A stretch of 64,000 nt of DNA. Source: Streptomyces sp. CBMA152 (lineage in GTDB: Bacteria; Actinomycetota; Actinomycetes; Streptomycetales; Streptomycetaceae). The stretch covers positions 1 to 64,000 of the forward strand of contig NZ_MECJ01000016.1 in NCBI RefSeq assembly GCF_014596475.1, in the 5' to 3' direction. Below the pieces are notes generated by a model, which worked only from the letters and a program-made list of their open reading frames with translations, was not told where the DNA came from and did not search any database. Positions 8,262-15,523 of this stretch are shown in pieces (positions within the stretch are counted from its first letter, which is position 1; every line of letters begins with the position of its first letter). Both the position numbers and the translations under genes were made by a program.

Positions 8262-9860
8262 GTGATCACCGCCACTGGCGTCGAGCTGCGCGCCGGCGCC
8301 CGCGTCCTCATCGAGTCCGCCTCCTTCCGTGTCGCCAAGGGCGACCGCATCGGCCTGGTCGGCCGCAACGGAGCCGGCAAGACCACCCTCACCAAGTGCC
8401 TGGCCGGCGAAGGCATGCCCGCCGGCGGCACCATCACCCGCTCCGGCGAGGTCGGCTATCTGCCGCAGGACCCCCGTACCGGCGACCTCGACGTCCTCGC
8501 GCGCGACCGCGTGCTCTCCGCGCGCGGCCTCGACGAGGTGCTGCGCAAGATGCGCGAGAACGAGGACCGCATGGCGAACGGCAAGGGCGCCACGCGCGAG
8601 AAGGCGATGAAGAAGTACGAGCGCCTGGAGACCGAGTTCCTCACCAAGGGCGGGTACGCCGCCGAGGCGGAGGCCGCCACCATCGCGGCCGCGCTCGGCC
8701 TGCCCGACCGGGTGCTCGGCCAGCCGCTGCACACGCTCTCCGGTGGTCAGCGCCGTCGCGTCGAGCTCGCCCGCATCCTCTTCTCGGACGCCGACACCCT
8801 GCTCCTCGACGAGCCGACCAACCACCTCGACGCGGACTCGATCGTCTGGCTGCGGGACTACCTCAAGACGTACCGCGGCGGCTTCATCGTGATCTCCCAC
8901 GATGTCGACCTGGTCGAGACGGTCGTCAACAAGGTGTTCTACCTGGACGCCAACCGCTCCCAGATCGATGTCTACAACATGGGCTGGAAGCTCTACCAGC
9001 AGCAGCGCGAGGCCGACGAGAAGCGTCGCAAGCGCGAGCGCCAGAACGCCGAGAAGAAGGCCGCGGCCCTCAACTCGCAGGCCGACAAGATGCGCGCCAA
9101 GGCGACCAAGACGGTGGCCGCGCAGAACATGGCCAAGCGCGCCGAGCGGCTGCTCTCCGGCCTGGAGGCGGTCCGCGTCTCCGACAAGGTCGCCAAGCTG
9201 CGCTTCCCGGACCCGGCGCCCTGCGGCAAGACCCCGCTGACCGCCGAGGGCCTGTCCAAGTCGTACGGCTCGCTTGAGATCTTCACCGACGTCGACCTGG
9301 CCATCGACAAGGGGTCGCGGGTCGTCATCCTCGGTCTGAACGGTGCCGGCAAGACGACCCTGCTGCGGCTGCTCGCGGGCGCCGAGAAGGCGGACACCGG
9401 CGAGGTCACCCCGGGCCACGGCCTCAAGCTCGGCTACTACGCCCAGGAGCACGAGACGCTCGACCCGGACCGCACGGTCCTGGAGAACATGCGCTCCTCG
9501 GCCCCCGACCTCGACCTGGTCGCGGTCCGCAAGACGCTGGGCTCGTTCCTGTTCTCCGGCGACGACGTCGACAAGCCGGCCGGTGTGCTCTCCGGCGGCG
9601 AGAAGACCCGCCTGGCCCTGGCCACGCTCGTGGTCTCGTCCGCCAACGTGCTGCTCCTCGACGAGCCGACCAACAACCTCGACCCGGCCAGCCGGGAGGA
9701 GATCCTGGGCGCGCTGCGTACGTACAAGGGCGCGGTCGTCCTGGTCACCCACGACGAGGGCGCGGTCGAGGCGCTGCAGCCGGAGCGCATCATCCTGCTG
9801 CCCGACGGAGTCGAGGACCTGTGGGGTCCGGACTACGCGGATCTGGTCGCTCTGGCGTGA
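8262..9860 (+). CDS. ABC-F family ATPase
   Basis: A 532-residue soluble protein with two ABC modules and no membrane segments. Module 1: Walker A GRNGAGKTT (34-42), signature LSGGQRRR (159-166), Walker B LLLDEPTNHLD (180-190). A charged coiled-coil linker of about residues 242-300 (rich in K, R, E, Q) follows. Module 2: GLNGAGKTT (358-366), LSGGEKTR (443-450), LLLDEPTNNLD (464-474). ABC-F proteins act on ribosomes, either as translation factors or as antibiotic-resistance proteins that clear the exit tunnel. The GTG start has GGAG seven bases upstream. The micro-ORF upstream would suit attenuation control, but housekeeping ABC-Fs are also common. Confidence 0.93.
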   Translation: MITATGVELRAGARVLIESASFRVAKGDRIGLVGRNGAGKTTLTKCLAGEGMPAGGTITRSGEVGYLPQDPRTGDLDVLARDRVLSARGLDEVLRKMRENEDRMANGKGATREKAMKKYERLETEFLTKGGYAAEAEAATIAAALGLPDRVLGQPLHTLSGGQRRRVELARILFSDADTLLLDEPTNHLDADSIVWLRDYLKTYRGGFIVISHDVDLVETVVNKVFYLDANRSQIDVYNMGWKLYQQQREADEKRRKRERQNAEKKAAALNSQADKMRAKATKTVAAQNMAKRAERLLSGLEAVRVSDKVAKLRFPDPAPCGKTPLTAEGLSKSYGSLEIFTDVDLAIDKGSRVVILGLNGAGKTTLLRLLAGAEKADTGEVTPGHGLKLGYYAQEHETLDPDRTVLENMRSSAPDLDLVAVRKTLGSFLFSGDDVDKPAGVLSGGEKTRLALATLVVSSANVLLLDEPTNNLDPASREEILGALRTYKGAVVLVTHDEGAVEALQPERIILLPDGVEDLWGPDYADLVALA

Positions 9861-9871
9861 CCCAGCGCGAC

Positions 9872-9966
9872 TGATCCACTCCATATGGATCATTCGGCTT
9901 ACGCGTGATCCTCAATCTGAGTGAGTGCGTCTCGTACCCCGGCGTGTCATGCACGGGATCAAGATC
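9872..9966. promoter_or_regulatory. Cluster of five GATC sites upstream of gbn
   Basis: GATC occurs at 9873, 9888, 9907, 9957 and 9963, five times in 94 bases, where a 72% GC background predicts roughly one per 400 bases. The first two lie in an inverted repeat TGATCC (9872-9877) and GGATCA (9887-9892). The last two form GGATCAAGATCC. Gbn, encoded just downstream, is known as a GATC-binding nucleoid protein in S. coelicolor, so autoregulation is likely. A sixth GATC lies at 10166. Confidence 0.6.
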
Positions 9967-10059
9967 CGGTACGTACGGGACGGGCCGGTTCCGGGCTGTG
10001 ACCCGGAACACACCTCTGACCAGCCACTTCGTGGCGGGCCGGGCTCAGCGGTCACTTCG

Positions 10060-10092
10060 GGCTCGACCGGAACTTTGTGTTCCGGTCGAGCC
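10060..10092. terminator. Strong hairpin between the ABC-F gene and gbn
   Basis: GGCTCGACCGGAAC (10060-10073) pairs perfectly with 10079-10092 across a TTTGT loop, a 14-bp stem. It could terminate the ABC-F transcript, which stops at 9860, or be a structure in the gbn leader. The surrounding 9861-10207 interval has no gene; it otherwise holds the GATC cluster and the gbn ribosome site AGGAGG. Confidence 0.6.
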
Positions 10093-10207
10093 TCGCTCGT
10101 TCCTGCGCCGAAACCCGCTGGGACGGACCTTGCCGAATGGGTGGCCAGGAAGCCCGAGAGGGGTGATCATGAGAAGTCCAGAGCGCACTTCCCATGAGGA
10201 GGCACGG

Positions 10208-10429
10208 GTGGCCGAGACTCTGAAGAAGGGCAGCCGGGTTACCGGCGCCGCGCGCGACAAGCTCGCGGCAGACCTGAAGAAGAAGTACGACTCCGGTGCG
10301 AGCATCCGGGCGCTGGCCGAAGAGACCGGCCGCTCCTATGGATTCGTGCACCGGATGCTCAGCGAGTCCGGGGTCGTACTCCGCGGACGCGGCGGAGCGA
10401 CACGCGGCAAGAAGACCGCGACGGCCTGA
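10208..10429 (+). CDS. gbn: Nucleoid-associated GATC-binding protein Gbn (helix-turn-helix)
   Basis: A 73-residue basic protein starting at GTG, with AGGAGG five bases upstream. The N-terminal half is lysine-rich (ETLKKGSRVTGAARDKL), followed by a helix-turn-helix at about residues 33-57 (SIRALAEETGRSYGFVHRML) and a basic tail GRGGATRGKK. It matches, from memory, the S. coelicolor SCO1839 protein described as Gbn, which binds GATC genome-wide and influences sporulation timing. Gene neighbourhood agrees with that locus. The upstream start at ATG 10169 would add 13 residues, but lacks the conserved spacing to the ribosome site. Confidence 0.88.
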   Translation: MAETLKKGSRVTGAARDKLAADLKKKYDSGASIRALAEETGRSYGFVHRMLSESGVVLRGRGGATRGKKTATA

Positions 10430-10546
10430 CCGGGGCCGGGCGGGGCCACGGCCCGCCGGGTCTGGTGGCCACCCGGTCGACCGCGTGGTCGATCGGGTGG
10501 TTACTGTGCAGTCACTTGTTGACCGCACCTGACCCGGAGGCGCCCC

Positions 10547-11338
10547 ATGGCTTCGCCCGACCCCGTACTCGACAAGGACGGCGTACGGCTCACCGTCGAC
10601 GACGCGGTCGCCACGGTGACCCTGACCAATCCGGCCAAGCGCAACGCCCAGTCTCCCGCTCTGTGGCGGGCGTTGGCGGCGGCCGGACAGGAACTGCCCG
10701 GCACCGTCCGGGTCGTGGTGCTGCGGGGAGAGGGCAAGTCCTTCTCCGCCGGGCTCGACCGTCAGGCCTTCACTCCCGAGGGCTTCGACGGTGAGCCGTC
10801 CTTCCTCGACCTCGCGCGCGGCTCCGACGCGGAGCTCGACGGGGTCATCGCCGAGTACCAGGAGGCGTTCACCTGGTGGCGCCGCAACGACATCGTGTCG
10901 ATCGCGGCGGTCCAGGGGCATGCGATCGGTGCGGGGTTCCAGCTCGCGCTCGCCTGTGACCTGCGCGTCGTCGCCGACGACGTGCAGTTCGCCATGCGCG
11001 AGACGAGTCTGGGTCTGGTGCCGGACCTGACGGGCACGCATCCGCTGGTCGGGCTCGTGGGCTACGCCCGCGCGCTGGAGATCTGCGCGACGGGACGCTT
11101 CGTCGGCGCGGAGGAGGCGGAGCGGGTCGGGCTGGCGAACCTTTCCGTGCCGGGTGATGAACTGGACGCGGCTGTACGGGACTTGGCGGGTGCGCTGGTC
11201 GCGGCGCCGCGGGATGCGGTGATCGAGACGAAGGCGCTGTTGCGGGGCGCGTCCGGTCGTACGTACGAGGACCAGCGGGTCGCGGAGCGCGCGGCGCAGG
11301 CGCGGCGGCTGCGGGACCTGGCGGGCCTGTCCGACTGA
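10547..11338 (+). CDS. Enoyl-CoA hydratase/isomerase family protein
   Basis: A 263-residue crotonase-fold protein. Visible elements are NPAKRNAQS near residue 28, the oxyanion strand GEGKSFSAGLDRQAF at about 62-76, and AAVQGHAIGAGFQLALACDLRV at about 119-140, which forms the second oxyanion hole. The usual catalytic glutamates are not both obvious: the position after GAGFQLALACD is followed by ETSLGLVPDL, which has one. It should act on an acyl-CoA in fatty-acid or amino-acid breakdown. No other beta-oxidation gene is adjacent, so the substrate is unknown. Confidence 0.88.
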   Translation: MASPDPVLDKDGVRLTVDDAVATVTLTNPAKRNAQSPALWRALAAAGQELPGTVRVVVLRGEGKSFSAGLDRQAFTPEGFDGEPSFLDLARGSDAELDGVIAEYQEAFTWWRRNDIVSIAAVQGHAIGAGFQLALACDLRVVADDVQFAMRETSLGLVPDLTGTHPLVGLVGYARALEICATGRFVGAEEAERVGLANLSVPGDELDAAVRDLAGALVAAPRDAVIETKALLRGASGRTYEDQRVAERAAQARRLRDLAGLSD

Positions 11339-11460
11339 GGTTTTGCCCCACCCCGCCCCTTCACCTAGACCCTCCGGGGGTGGGTGGGGGTTGAGGTGGG
11401 TTTCCCGGGGGCGAGGCCCCCGGACCCCGGGCGGGGCTGCGCCCCTGCACCCCGCTTCGA

Positions 11461-11548
11461 CTGCGGACCGTGCTGGGTTGCTCGCGCAGTTCCCCGCGCC
11501 CCTAGGAGGGCCCTTCGGGCCCATTAAGGGGCGCGGGGAACTGCGCGA
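11461..11548. terminator. Dispersed Streptomyces intergenic inverted repeat, bidirectional terminator
   Basis: Positions 11482-11503 (TCGCGCAGTTCCCCGCGCCC then CT) pair perfectly with 11527-11548, a 22-bp stem. A nested GGGCCC-TTC-GGGCCC hairpin occupies 11508-11522. It sits between convergent genes and is likely to terminate both. The leading CTGCGGACCGT (11461-11471) recurs at 46849 in front of a degenerate copy, so this is a repeat family. The rest of 11339-11620 is GC-rich filler with G-runs. Confidence 0.85.
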
Positions 11549-11620
11549 CAAGCCCCCACCGGCAGCCAGCCGACCGACAATCCGCCGGAGGCTTTCGGGA
11601 AGGGGTGGGGTGGGGAAAAA

Positions 11621-12262
11621 TCACCCCGCCCACGTCACCAGCACTCCCACCCCACCCCCCACCACTCCCCGAACCGCCCGCGCCACATCCAGTGCCCGGT
11701 GCCCCGGCGCCGTCGTCAGCTCCAGGACGGCGGGGGGATCGGGCCGGGCCGACAGCGGTGGTGGGCCGAGTTCGGCCGTCAGGGACGACACACCCGGGAC
11801 CGACAGCGCCGCCCGGGCCATCGGCGTGGACGGGGGTCGCCCGCTCGGGGGAGTGTCCGGCGGCGGATGCGCCGGGGCGGACAGAAGCGCGGTCACGTGC
11901 ACGTCCACCTCCGTGAGCGCCAGCCCGAGACGCCCGTCCGCCGCCTCCCACAGCGCCTCCCGCAGCCGCCCCACCCGCCCGGGCAACGGCGAGGACCCCC
12001 ACACCGCCACCTCCGCCGACACCCGCACCGCCCCCGGCCCCAGCGCGCTCGGCGGGGCCCAGGGCACGGGCTCGGCCGGGGACACCGGCGACAGGCGCAG
12101 GGTGGTCACCGCCACGTCCGGCACCGCGTCCGCGGCCGACCGCAGCACCGCCCCGGCCGCCCGCTCGGTCACCCACACCCCGTCCGCCGCCTCCCCGAGC
12201 GGCAGCAGTCTGCCGAGGCCCAGTCGGCGCCGTACTTCCGCGCCCCACGCGTCCGCCGTCAT
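11621..12262 (-). CDS. Hypothetical protein next to the Asp23 cluster
   Basis: 213 residues from ATG 12262 (MTADAWGAEVRRRLGLGRLL). The first half has short repeats of Asp23-like character (ERAAGAVLRSAADAVPDVAV and VSAEVAVWGSSPLPGRVGRL); the middle is a proline-rich, disordered stretch (HPPPDTPPSGRPPSTP); the end is glycine/valine-rich. Divergent to the Asp23 operon with an 87-base gap, suggesting shared regulation. Some Streptomyces annotations give such proteins the uninformative P10 family name. Function unknown; a link to envelope stress is inferred from position only. Confidence 0.65.
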   Translation of the reverse strand: MTADAWGAEVRRRLGLGRLLPLGEAADGVWVTERAAGAVLRSAADAVPDVAVTTLRLSPVSPAEPVPWAPPSALGPGAVRVSAEVAVWGSSPLPGRVGRLREALWEAADGRLGLALTEVDVHVTALLSAPAHPPPDTPPSGRPPSTPMARAALSVPGVSSLTAELGPPPLSARPDPPAVLELTTAPGHRALDVARAVRGVVGGGVGVLVTWAG

Positions 12263-12349
12263 TGCTCCAGCCTGCCGCATCCCCGGCGCGGGAGTGGGGA
12301 ACCGCACTTAGTGTGGGCAATCGGGGGGAAGTCGAAAGGGATGACCGCC

Positions 12350-12856
12350 ATGAGCGAGACCGCACAGCGCAACCGCCCCGAGCACTCCGGTCCGGACAAG
12401 GACTCACCGGACGGAGGCACGACCGGGACCAGGAAGGCCTCCGCCTCCAAGCGCGGCGGTGGCGACCCCGGTACCCGGGGGCGTACCACCATCGCCGATG
12501 GTGTCGTGGAGAAGATCGCCGGGCTCGCCGCCCGCGAGGTCGGTGGCGTGCACGCGATGGGCAGCGGTCTGTCCCGTACGTTCGGAGCCGTGCGGGACCG
12601 GGTCCCCGGCGGGAGCAAGGCCGCGGTGGCGCGCGGGGTGAAGGCCGAGGTCGGCGAGGTCCAGACGGCCCTCGACCTGGAGATCGTCGTCGACTACGGC
12701 GTGTCGATCTCCGATGTGGCCCGCGCCGTACGCGAGAACGTGATCGCGGCCGTCGAGCGCATGACAGGACTTGAGGTCGTCGAGGTCAATATCGCGGTCA
12801 GCGATGTGAAACTTCCAGATGAGGAAGAGGACGAGCCGGAGCCGCGTCTCCACTGA
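12350..12856 (+). CDS. Asp23/Gls24 family envelope stress response protein
   Basis: 168 residues from ATG 12350, nine bases after GAAAGGG; an ATG at 12341 directly abuts the ribosome site and was rejected. Residues 1-45 are polar and disordered. The Asp23 domain starts at TTIADGVVEKIAGLAAREV, with the family pattern VGGVHAM and a later LEIVVDYGVSISDVARAVRE, ending with an acidic tail. Asp23/Gls24 proteins form membrane-attached layers, tethered by AmaP, in Gram-positive bacteria and respond to alkaline or envelope stress. First gene of a five-gene cluster. Confidence 0.9.
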   Translation: MSETAQRNRPEHSGPDKDSPDGGTTGTRKASASKRGGGDPGTRGRTTIADGVVEKIAGLAAREVGGVHAMGSGLSRTFGAVRDRVPGGSKAAVARGVKAEVGEVQTALDLEIVVDYGVSISDVARAVRENVIAAVERMTGLEVVEVNIAVSDVKLPDEEEDEPEPRLH

Positions 12857-12885
12857 GGCCCCGGCCCCCGACTGAGGAGCTCAAC

Positions 12886-13083
12886 ATGAGCATGGCGGTG
12901 ATCGGCATGGTGGCCGGCATGGCCCTCGGCTTCGCCGGATACTTCGGCGGCTTCGGGGCGTTCTTGCTGGTCGCGGCGCTCGGCGCGATCGGCTTCGTGG
13001 CGGGCAGATTCCTGGACGGTGATATCGAACCCGGTGACTTCTTCCGTCCCCGGGACCGTGACCGCGGCGACCGGCGGCGGTGA
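12886..13083 (+). CDS. Small glycine-rich membrane protein of the Asp23 operon
   Basis: 65 residues: one or two membrane helices over residues 4-45 (rich in G, A, F, with a GFAGYFGGFGAF core), followed by a charged tail (FFRPRDRDRGDRRR). This is similar in size and placement to the small DUF2273-like membrane proteins in firmicute asp23 operons. The start is preceded by GAGGAG. It lies 29 bases after one Asp23 gene and 9 bases before the next, so co-transcription is nearly certain. Confidence 0.82.
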   Translation: MSMAVIGMVAGMALGFAGYFGGFGAFLLVAALGAIGFVAGRFLDGDIEPGDFFRPRDRDRGDRRR

Positions 13084-13092
13084 CAAGGCCCC

Positions 13093-13461
13093 ATGACGGT
13101 GTCGTCGACGGCGTCGCCCCAGCGGATCGAGCCCGGCGAGCGCGGGGCGACCCGGATCGCCGACCGGGTGGTGGCCAAGATCGCCGCGCAGGCGGCGCGC
13201 GAGGCGCTTCAGGCGCCCCCCGAAGACGGCGCCGCGCCCCACGCGACGGTGACGGTCCACCAGGACGCGGCCCGGGTCCGGGTCAGCCTGGAGCTCGGCT
13301 ACCCCTCCGACATCGGCGCCCAGTGCGGCGCTGTGCGTCGACAAGTCGCCGAGCGGGTAAGGGCGTTGGCGGGCATGGAGGTGCCCGAGGTGGCGGTGCA
13401 GATCGAACGGCTGCACTCCGCGCACACCGGGACGGCAGCGGATCGGGGGAGGATTCAGTGA
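13093..13461 (+). CDS. Second Asp23/Gls24 family protein
   Basis: 122 residues. The domain core starts at TRIADRVVAKIAAQAAREAL, the same helix as in the upstream paralogue, and continues with VSLELGYPSDIGAQCGAVRR and a VPEVAVQIERLH strand. It is a short single domain with no membrane anchor. The stop overlaps the GTG of the following gene, giving translational coupling. A pair of diverged Asp23 proteins in one operon suggests hetero-assembly. Confidence 0.85.
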   Translation: MTVSSTASPQRIEPGERGATRIADRVVAKIAAQAAREALQAPPEDGAAPHATVTVHQDAARVRVSLELGYPSDIGAQCGAVRRQVAERVRALAGMEVPEVAVQIERLHSAHTGTAADRGRIQ

Positions 13462-14162
13462 ACGAGCCCACACCGCACGAGGCGAAACCGGACGAGTCCG
13501 GTGGCGACGAGCGGACTCGCCGCCTCCCCGTCGTCCTGGAGAAGAACCCCGAGGGCGGGCTCGACCAGTCGCAGTCGTCCGCCGCGTACGACCCCGTCCT
13601 CGCGGAAGGGGACGACGGCGGGGGCGGCCGGTTCTGGTCGACGCGGCGCGTGCCCGCCACGGTCGTGGCGATCGTCGTGCTCGCCGTGGCCGGGCCGCTG
13701 CTGTACGACATCGCGGCCGTCCGGGCCGACCGCCCGGCGATGCGCTGGCGCCGCCGCAGCGCCGACTGGCTGGCCGGGCACGCCCTGGACGACGTGGTGG
13801 TGCTCGTCGGCGCGGGTGTCGTGGTGGCGCTCGGCCTCTGGCTGATCGTGCTCGCGGTGACGCCCGGGCTGCGGGAACTGCTGGTGATGCGGCGCCCGTC
13901 CGCCGAGGTACGGGCGGGGCTCGACCGGACCGCCGCCGCGCTGGTGCTGCGCGACCGGGCGATGGAGGTCCCGGGCGTGCAGTCGGCGCGCGTCCGCATG
14001 GGCCGCGCGAAGGTCGCCGTGCGCGCGGTCTCGCACTTCCGTGAACTCGACGAGGTACGCGCCGACTTGGACACCGCGCTCGACGCGGGCATCAAGGAGC
14101 TCGGGCTCGCCGCACAGCCCGGCCTCTCCGTGTCCGTGGGCCGCGCCGCCAGGAAGAGGTGA
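13458..14162 (+). CDS. DUF6286-type membrane protein of the Asp23 operon
   Basis: 234 residues from a GTG that overlaps the upstream stop, behind GGGAGG. The N-terminus (about 65 residues) is polar and disordered. Two transmembrane helices follow at roughly residues 70-93 (VPATVVAIVVLAVAGPLLYD) and 113-141 (LDDVVVLVGAGVVVALGLWL). The cytoplasmic C-terminal domain has Asp23-like secondary structure (VLRDRAMEVPGVQSARVRMG). By arrangement it resembles a membrane anchor for Asp23 proteins. The DUF number is from memory. Confidence 0.78.
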   Translation: MNEPTPHEAKPDESGGDERTRRLPVVLEKNPEGGLDQSQSSAAYDPVLAEGDDGGGGRFWSTRRVPATVVAIVVLAVAGPLLYDIAAVRADRPAMRWRRRSADWLAGHALDDVVVLVGAGVVVALGLWLIVLAVTPGLRELLVMRRPSAEVRAGLDRTAAALVLRDRAMEVPGVQSARVRMGRAKVAVRAVSHFRELDEVRADLDTALDAGIKELGLAAQPGLSVSVGRAARKR

Positions 14163-14166
14163 AGCC

Positions 14167-14745
14167 GTGCTGAGGACGGTGAACCGGGTGCTGCTGGGGC
14201 TGGTGGGGCTCATACTGGTCGCGGCGGGCGGTGCGGCCCTCGCCGCCGGGGCCGGACTCTCCGTCCCCTCGTGGTGGCCCTGGCACGGCACCGATGACGT
14301 CCTGCTCAGCCGGGCCCGGCGGGAGCGCTGGCACCACTACGGCTGGTGGTGGCCGGTGGTCATCGCCGCGCTCGCCGTGCTGATCCTGCTCGCCCTGTGG
14401 TGGCTGCTCGCCCAACTGCGCCGGGCCCGCCTGGCGGAGGTCCTGGTGGACTCCGGCGACGGCGAGGGCGCGCTGCTGCGCGGCCGGGCCCTGGAGACGG
14501 TCCTGGCGGGCGAGGCGGAGGCGCTGCACGGGGTGGCGCGCGCCCAGGTGAGCCTGCACGGCCGCCGCACCACCCCGGCGGCGCGCGCCGCCCTGCTGCT
14601 CGAACCGCACGCCGCCCCCGCCGAGACCCTGGCGCTCCTCACTTCGCAGGCCCTCGCCCACGCCCGCGACTCGGCGGGCCTGGCCGCGCTCCCGGCCGAG
14701 GTACGGATGCGCGCGGTCAAGCACCGCCCGCAGCGCGTCAGTTGA
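14167..14745 (+). CDS. AmaP-like alkaline shock membrane anchor protein
   Basis: 192 residues from GTG 14167. Two helices, about residues 6-28 (LLGLVGLILVAAGGAALAAG) and 58-82 (WPVVIAALAVLILLALWWLL), flank a short WWPW-containing extracellular loop. The soluble C-terminus contains ALLRGRALETVLAGEAEALH and an Asp23-like strand. This topology (two N-terminal helices plus a cytoplasmic domain) is that of AmaP, which ties Asp23 to the membrane in Staphylococcus. Last gene of the cluster, four bases after the DUF6286 gene. Confidence 0.8.
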   Translation: MLRTVNRVLLGLVGLILVAAGGAALAAGAGLSVPSWWPWHGTDDVLLSRARRERWHHYGWWWPVVIAALAVLILLALWWLLAQLRRARLAEVLVDSGDGEGALLRGRALETVLAGEAEALHGVARAQVSLHGRRTTPAARAALLLEPHAAPAETLALLTSQALAHARDSAGLAALPAEVRMRAVKHRPQRVS

Positions 14746-14763
14746 GGGCGGGCCGCAGCGCGC

Positions 14764-15519
14764 TCAGAACCCGTGCCGTGCCCCGCCGTCCACCGGCAGC
14801 ATCACACCCGTCAGATACGACGCGGCGGGCGACAGCAGGAACGCCGCCGTGCGGCCGAACTCCTCCGGGGTGCCGTAGCGGCGCAGCGGGATGCGGGACT
14901 CGCTCGCGGCGCGGGCCGCCTCCGCGTCGCCGGAGAGCGCGTCCAGCTCCCGTACGCGGTCGGTGTCGATCCGGGACGGCAGCAGGCCGACCACACGGAT
15001 GCCGCGCGGGCCCAGTTCGTCCGCCAGGGACTTGGCGAAGCCCGCGAGACCGGGGCGCAGCCCGTTGGAGATCGTCAGACCCGGGATGGGCTCGTGGACC
15101 GACGCGGACAGGACGAAGCCGATCACGCCGCCCTCGTCGAGCTCGGCGGCCGCCGCGCGGGCCGTCCGCACCGCCCCCAGGAACACCGAGTCGAAGGCCG
15201 ACTGCCACTGCTCGTCCGTGTTGTCGGCCACGAAGCCGGGCGCCGGGCCGCCGACGCTGATCAGCACGCCGTCGAAGCGGCCGAACCGCTCGCGGGCGGT
15301 GGCGACCAGCCGGGCGGGCGTCGCCGGATCGGCGTTGTCGGCGGCCACGCCCAGCGCGTTCGGGCCGAGTTCGGTAGCGGCCTCGGCCACCGCCTTCTCG
15401 TCGCGGGCGCTGAGCACCACCTTCGCGCCGTCGGCCGCGAGCGCCCGCGCGGAGGCGAGGCCGAGGCCCCGGGAGGCGCCGGTGACGACGTAGACGCGGT
15501 CCTTCAGTCCAAGATCCAT
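14764..15519 (-). CDS. SDR family oxidoreductase
   Basis: 251 residues of classical short-chain dehydrogenase length. TGASRGLG (residues 13-20) is the dinucleotide loop. NADNADPAT-like acidic residues mark the second loop, and LISVGGPAPG replaces the usual NNAG. The catalytic tyrosine pattern is weak: instead of YxxxK it has SNGLRPGLAGFAKSLADEL, as in some divergent SDRs, so activity should be treated with caution. It lies five bases after the GH15 stop and is likely the second gene of that transcript. Confidence 0.85.
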   Translation of the reverse strand: MDLGLKDRVYVVTGASRGLGLASARALAADGAKVVLSARDEKAVAEAATELGPNALGVAADNADPATPARLVATARERFGRFDGVLISVGGPAPGFVADNTDEQWQSAFDSVFLGAVRTARAAAAELDEGGVIGFVLSASVHEPIPGLTISNGLRPGLAGFAKSLADELGPRGIRVVGLLPSRIDTDRVRELDALSGDAEAARAASESRIPLRRYGTPEEFGRTAAFLLSPAASYLTGVMLPVDGGARHGF

Positions 15520-15523
15520 GCGC

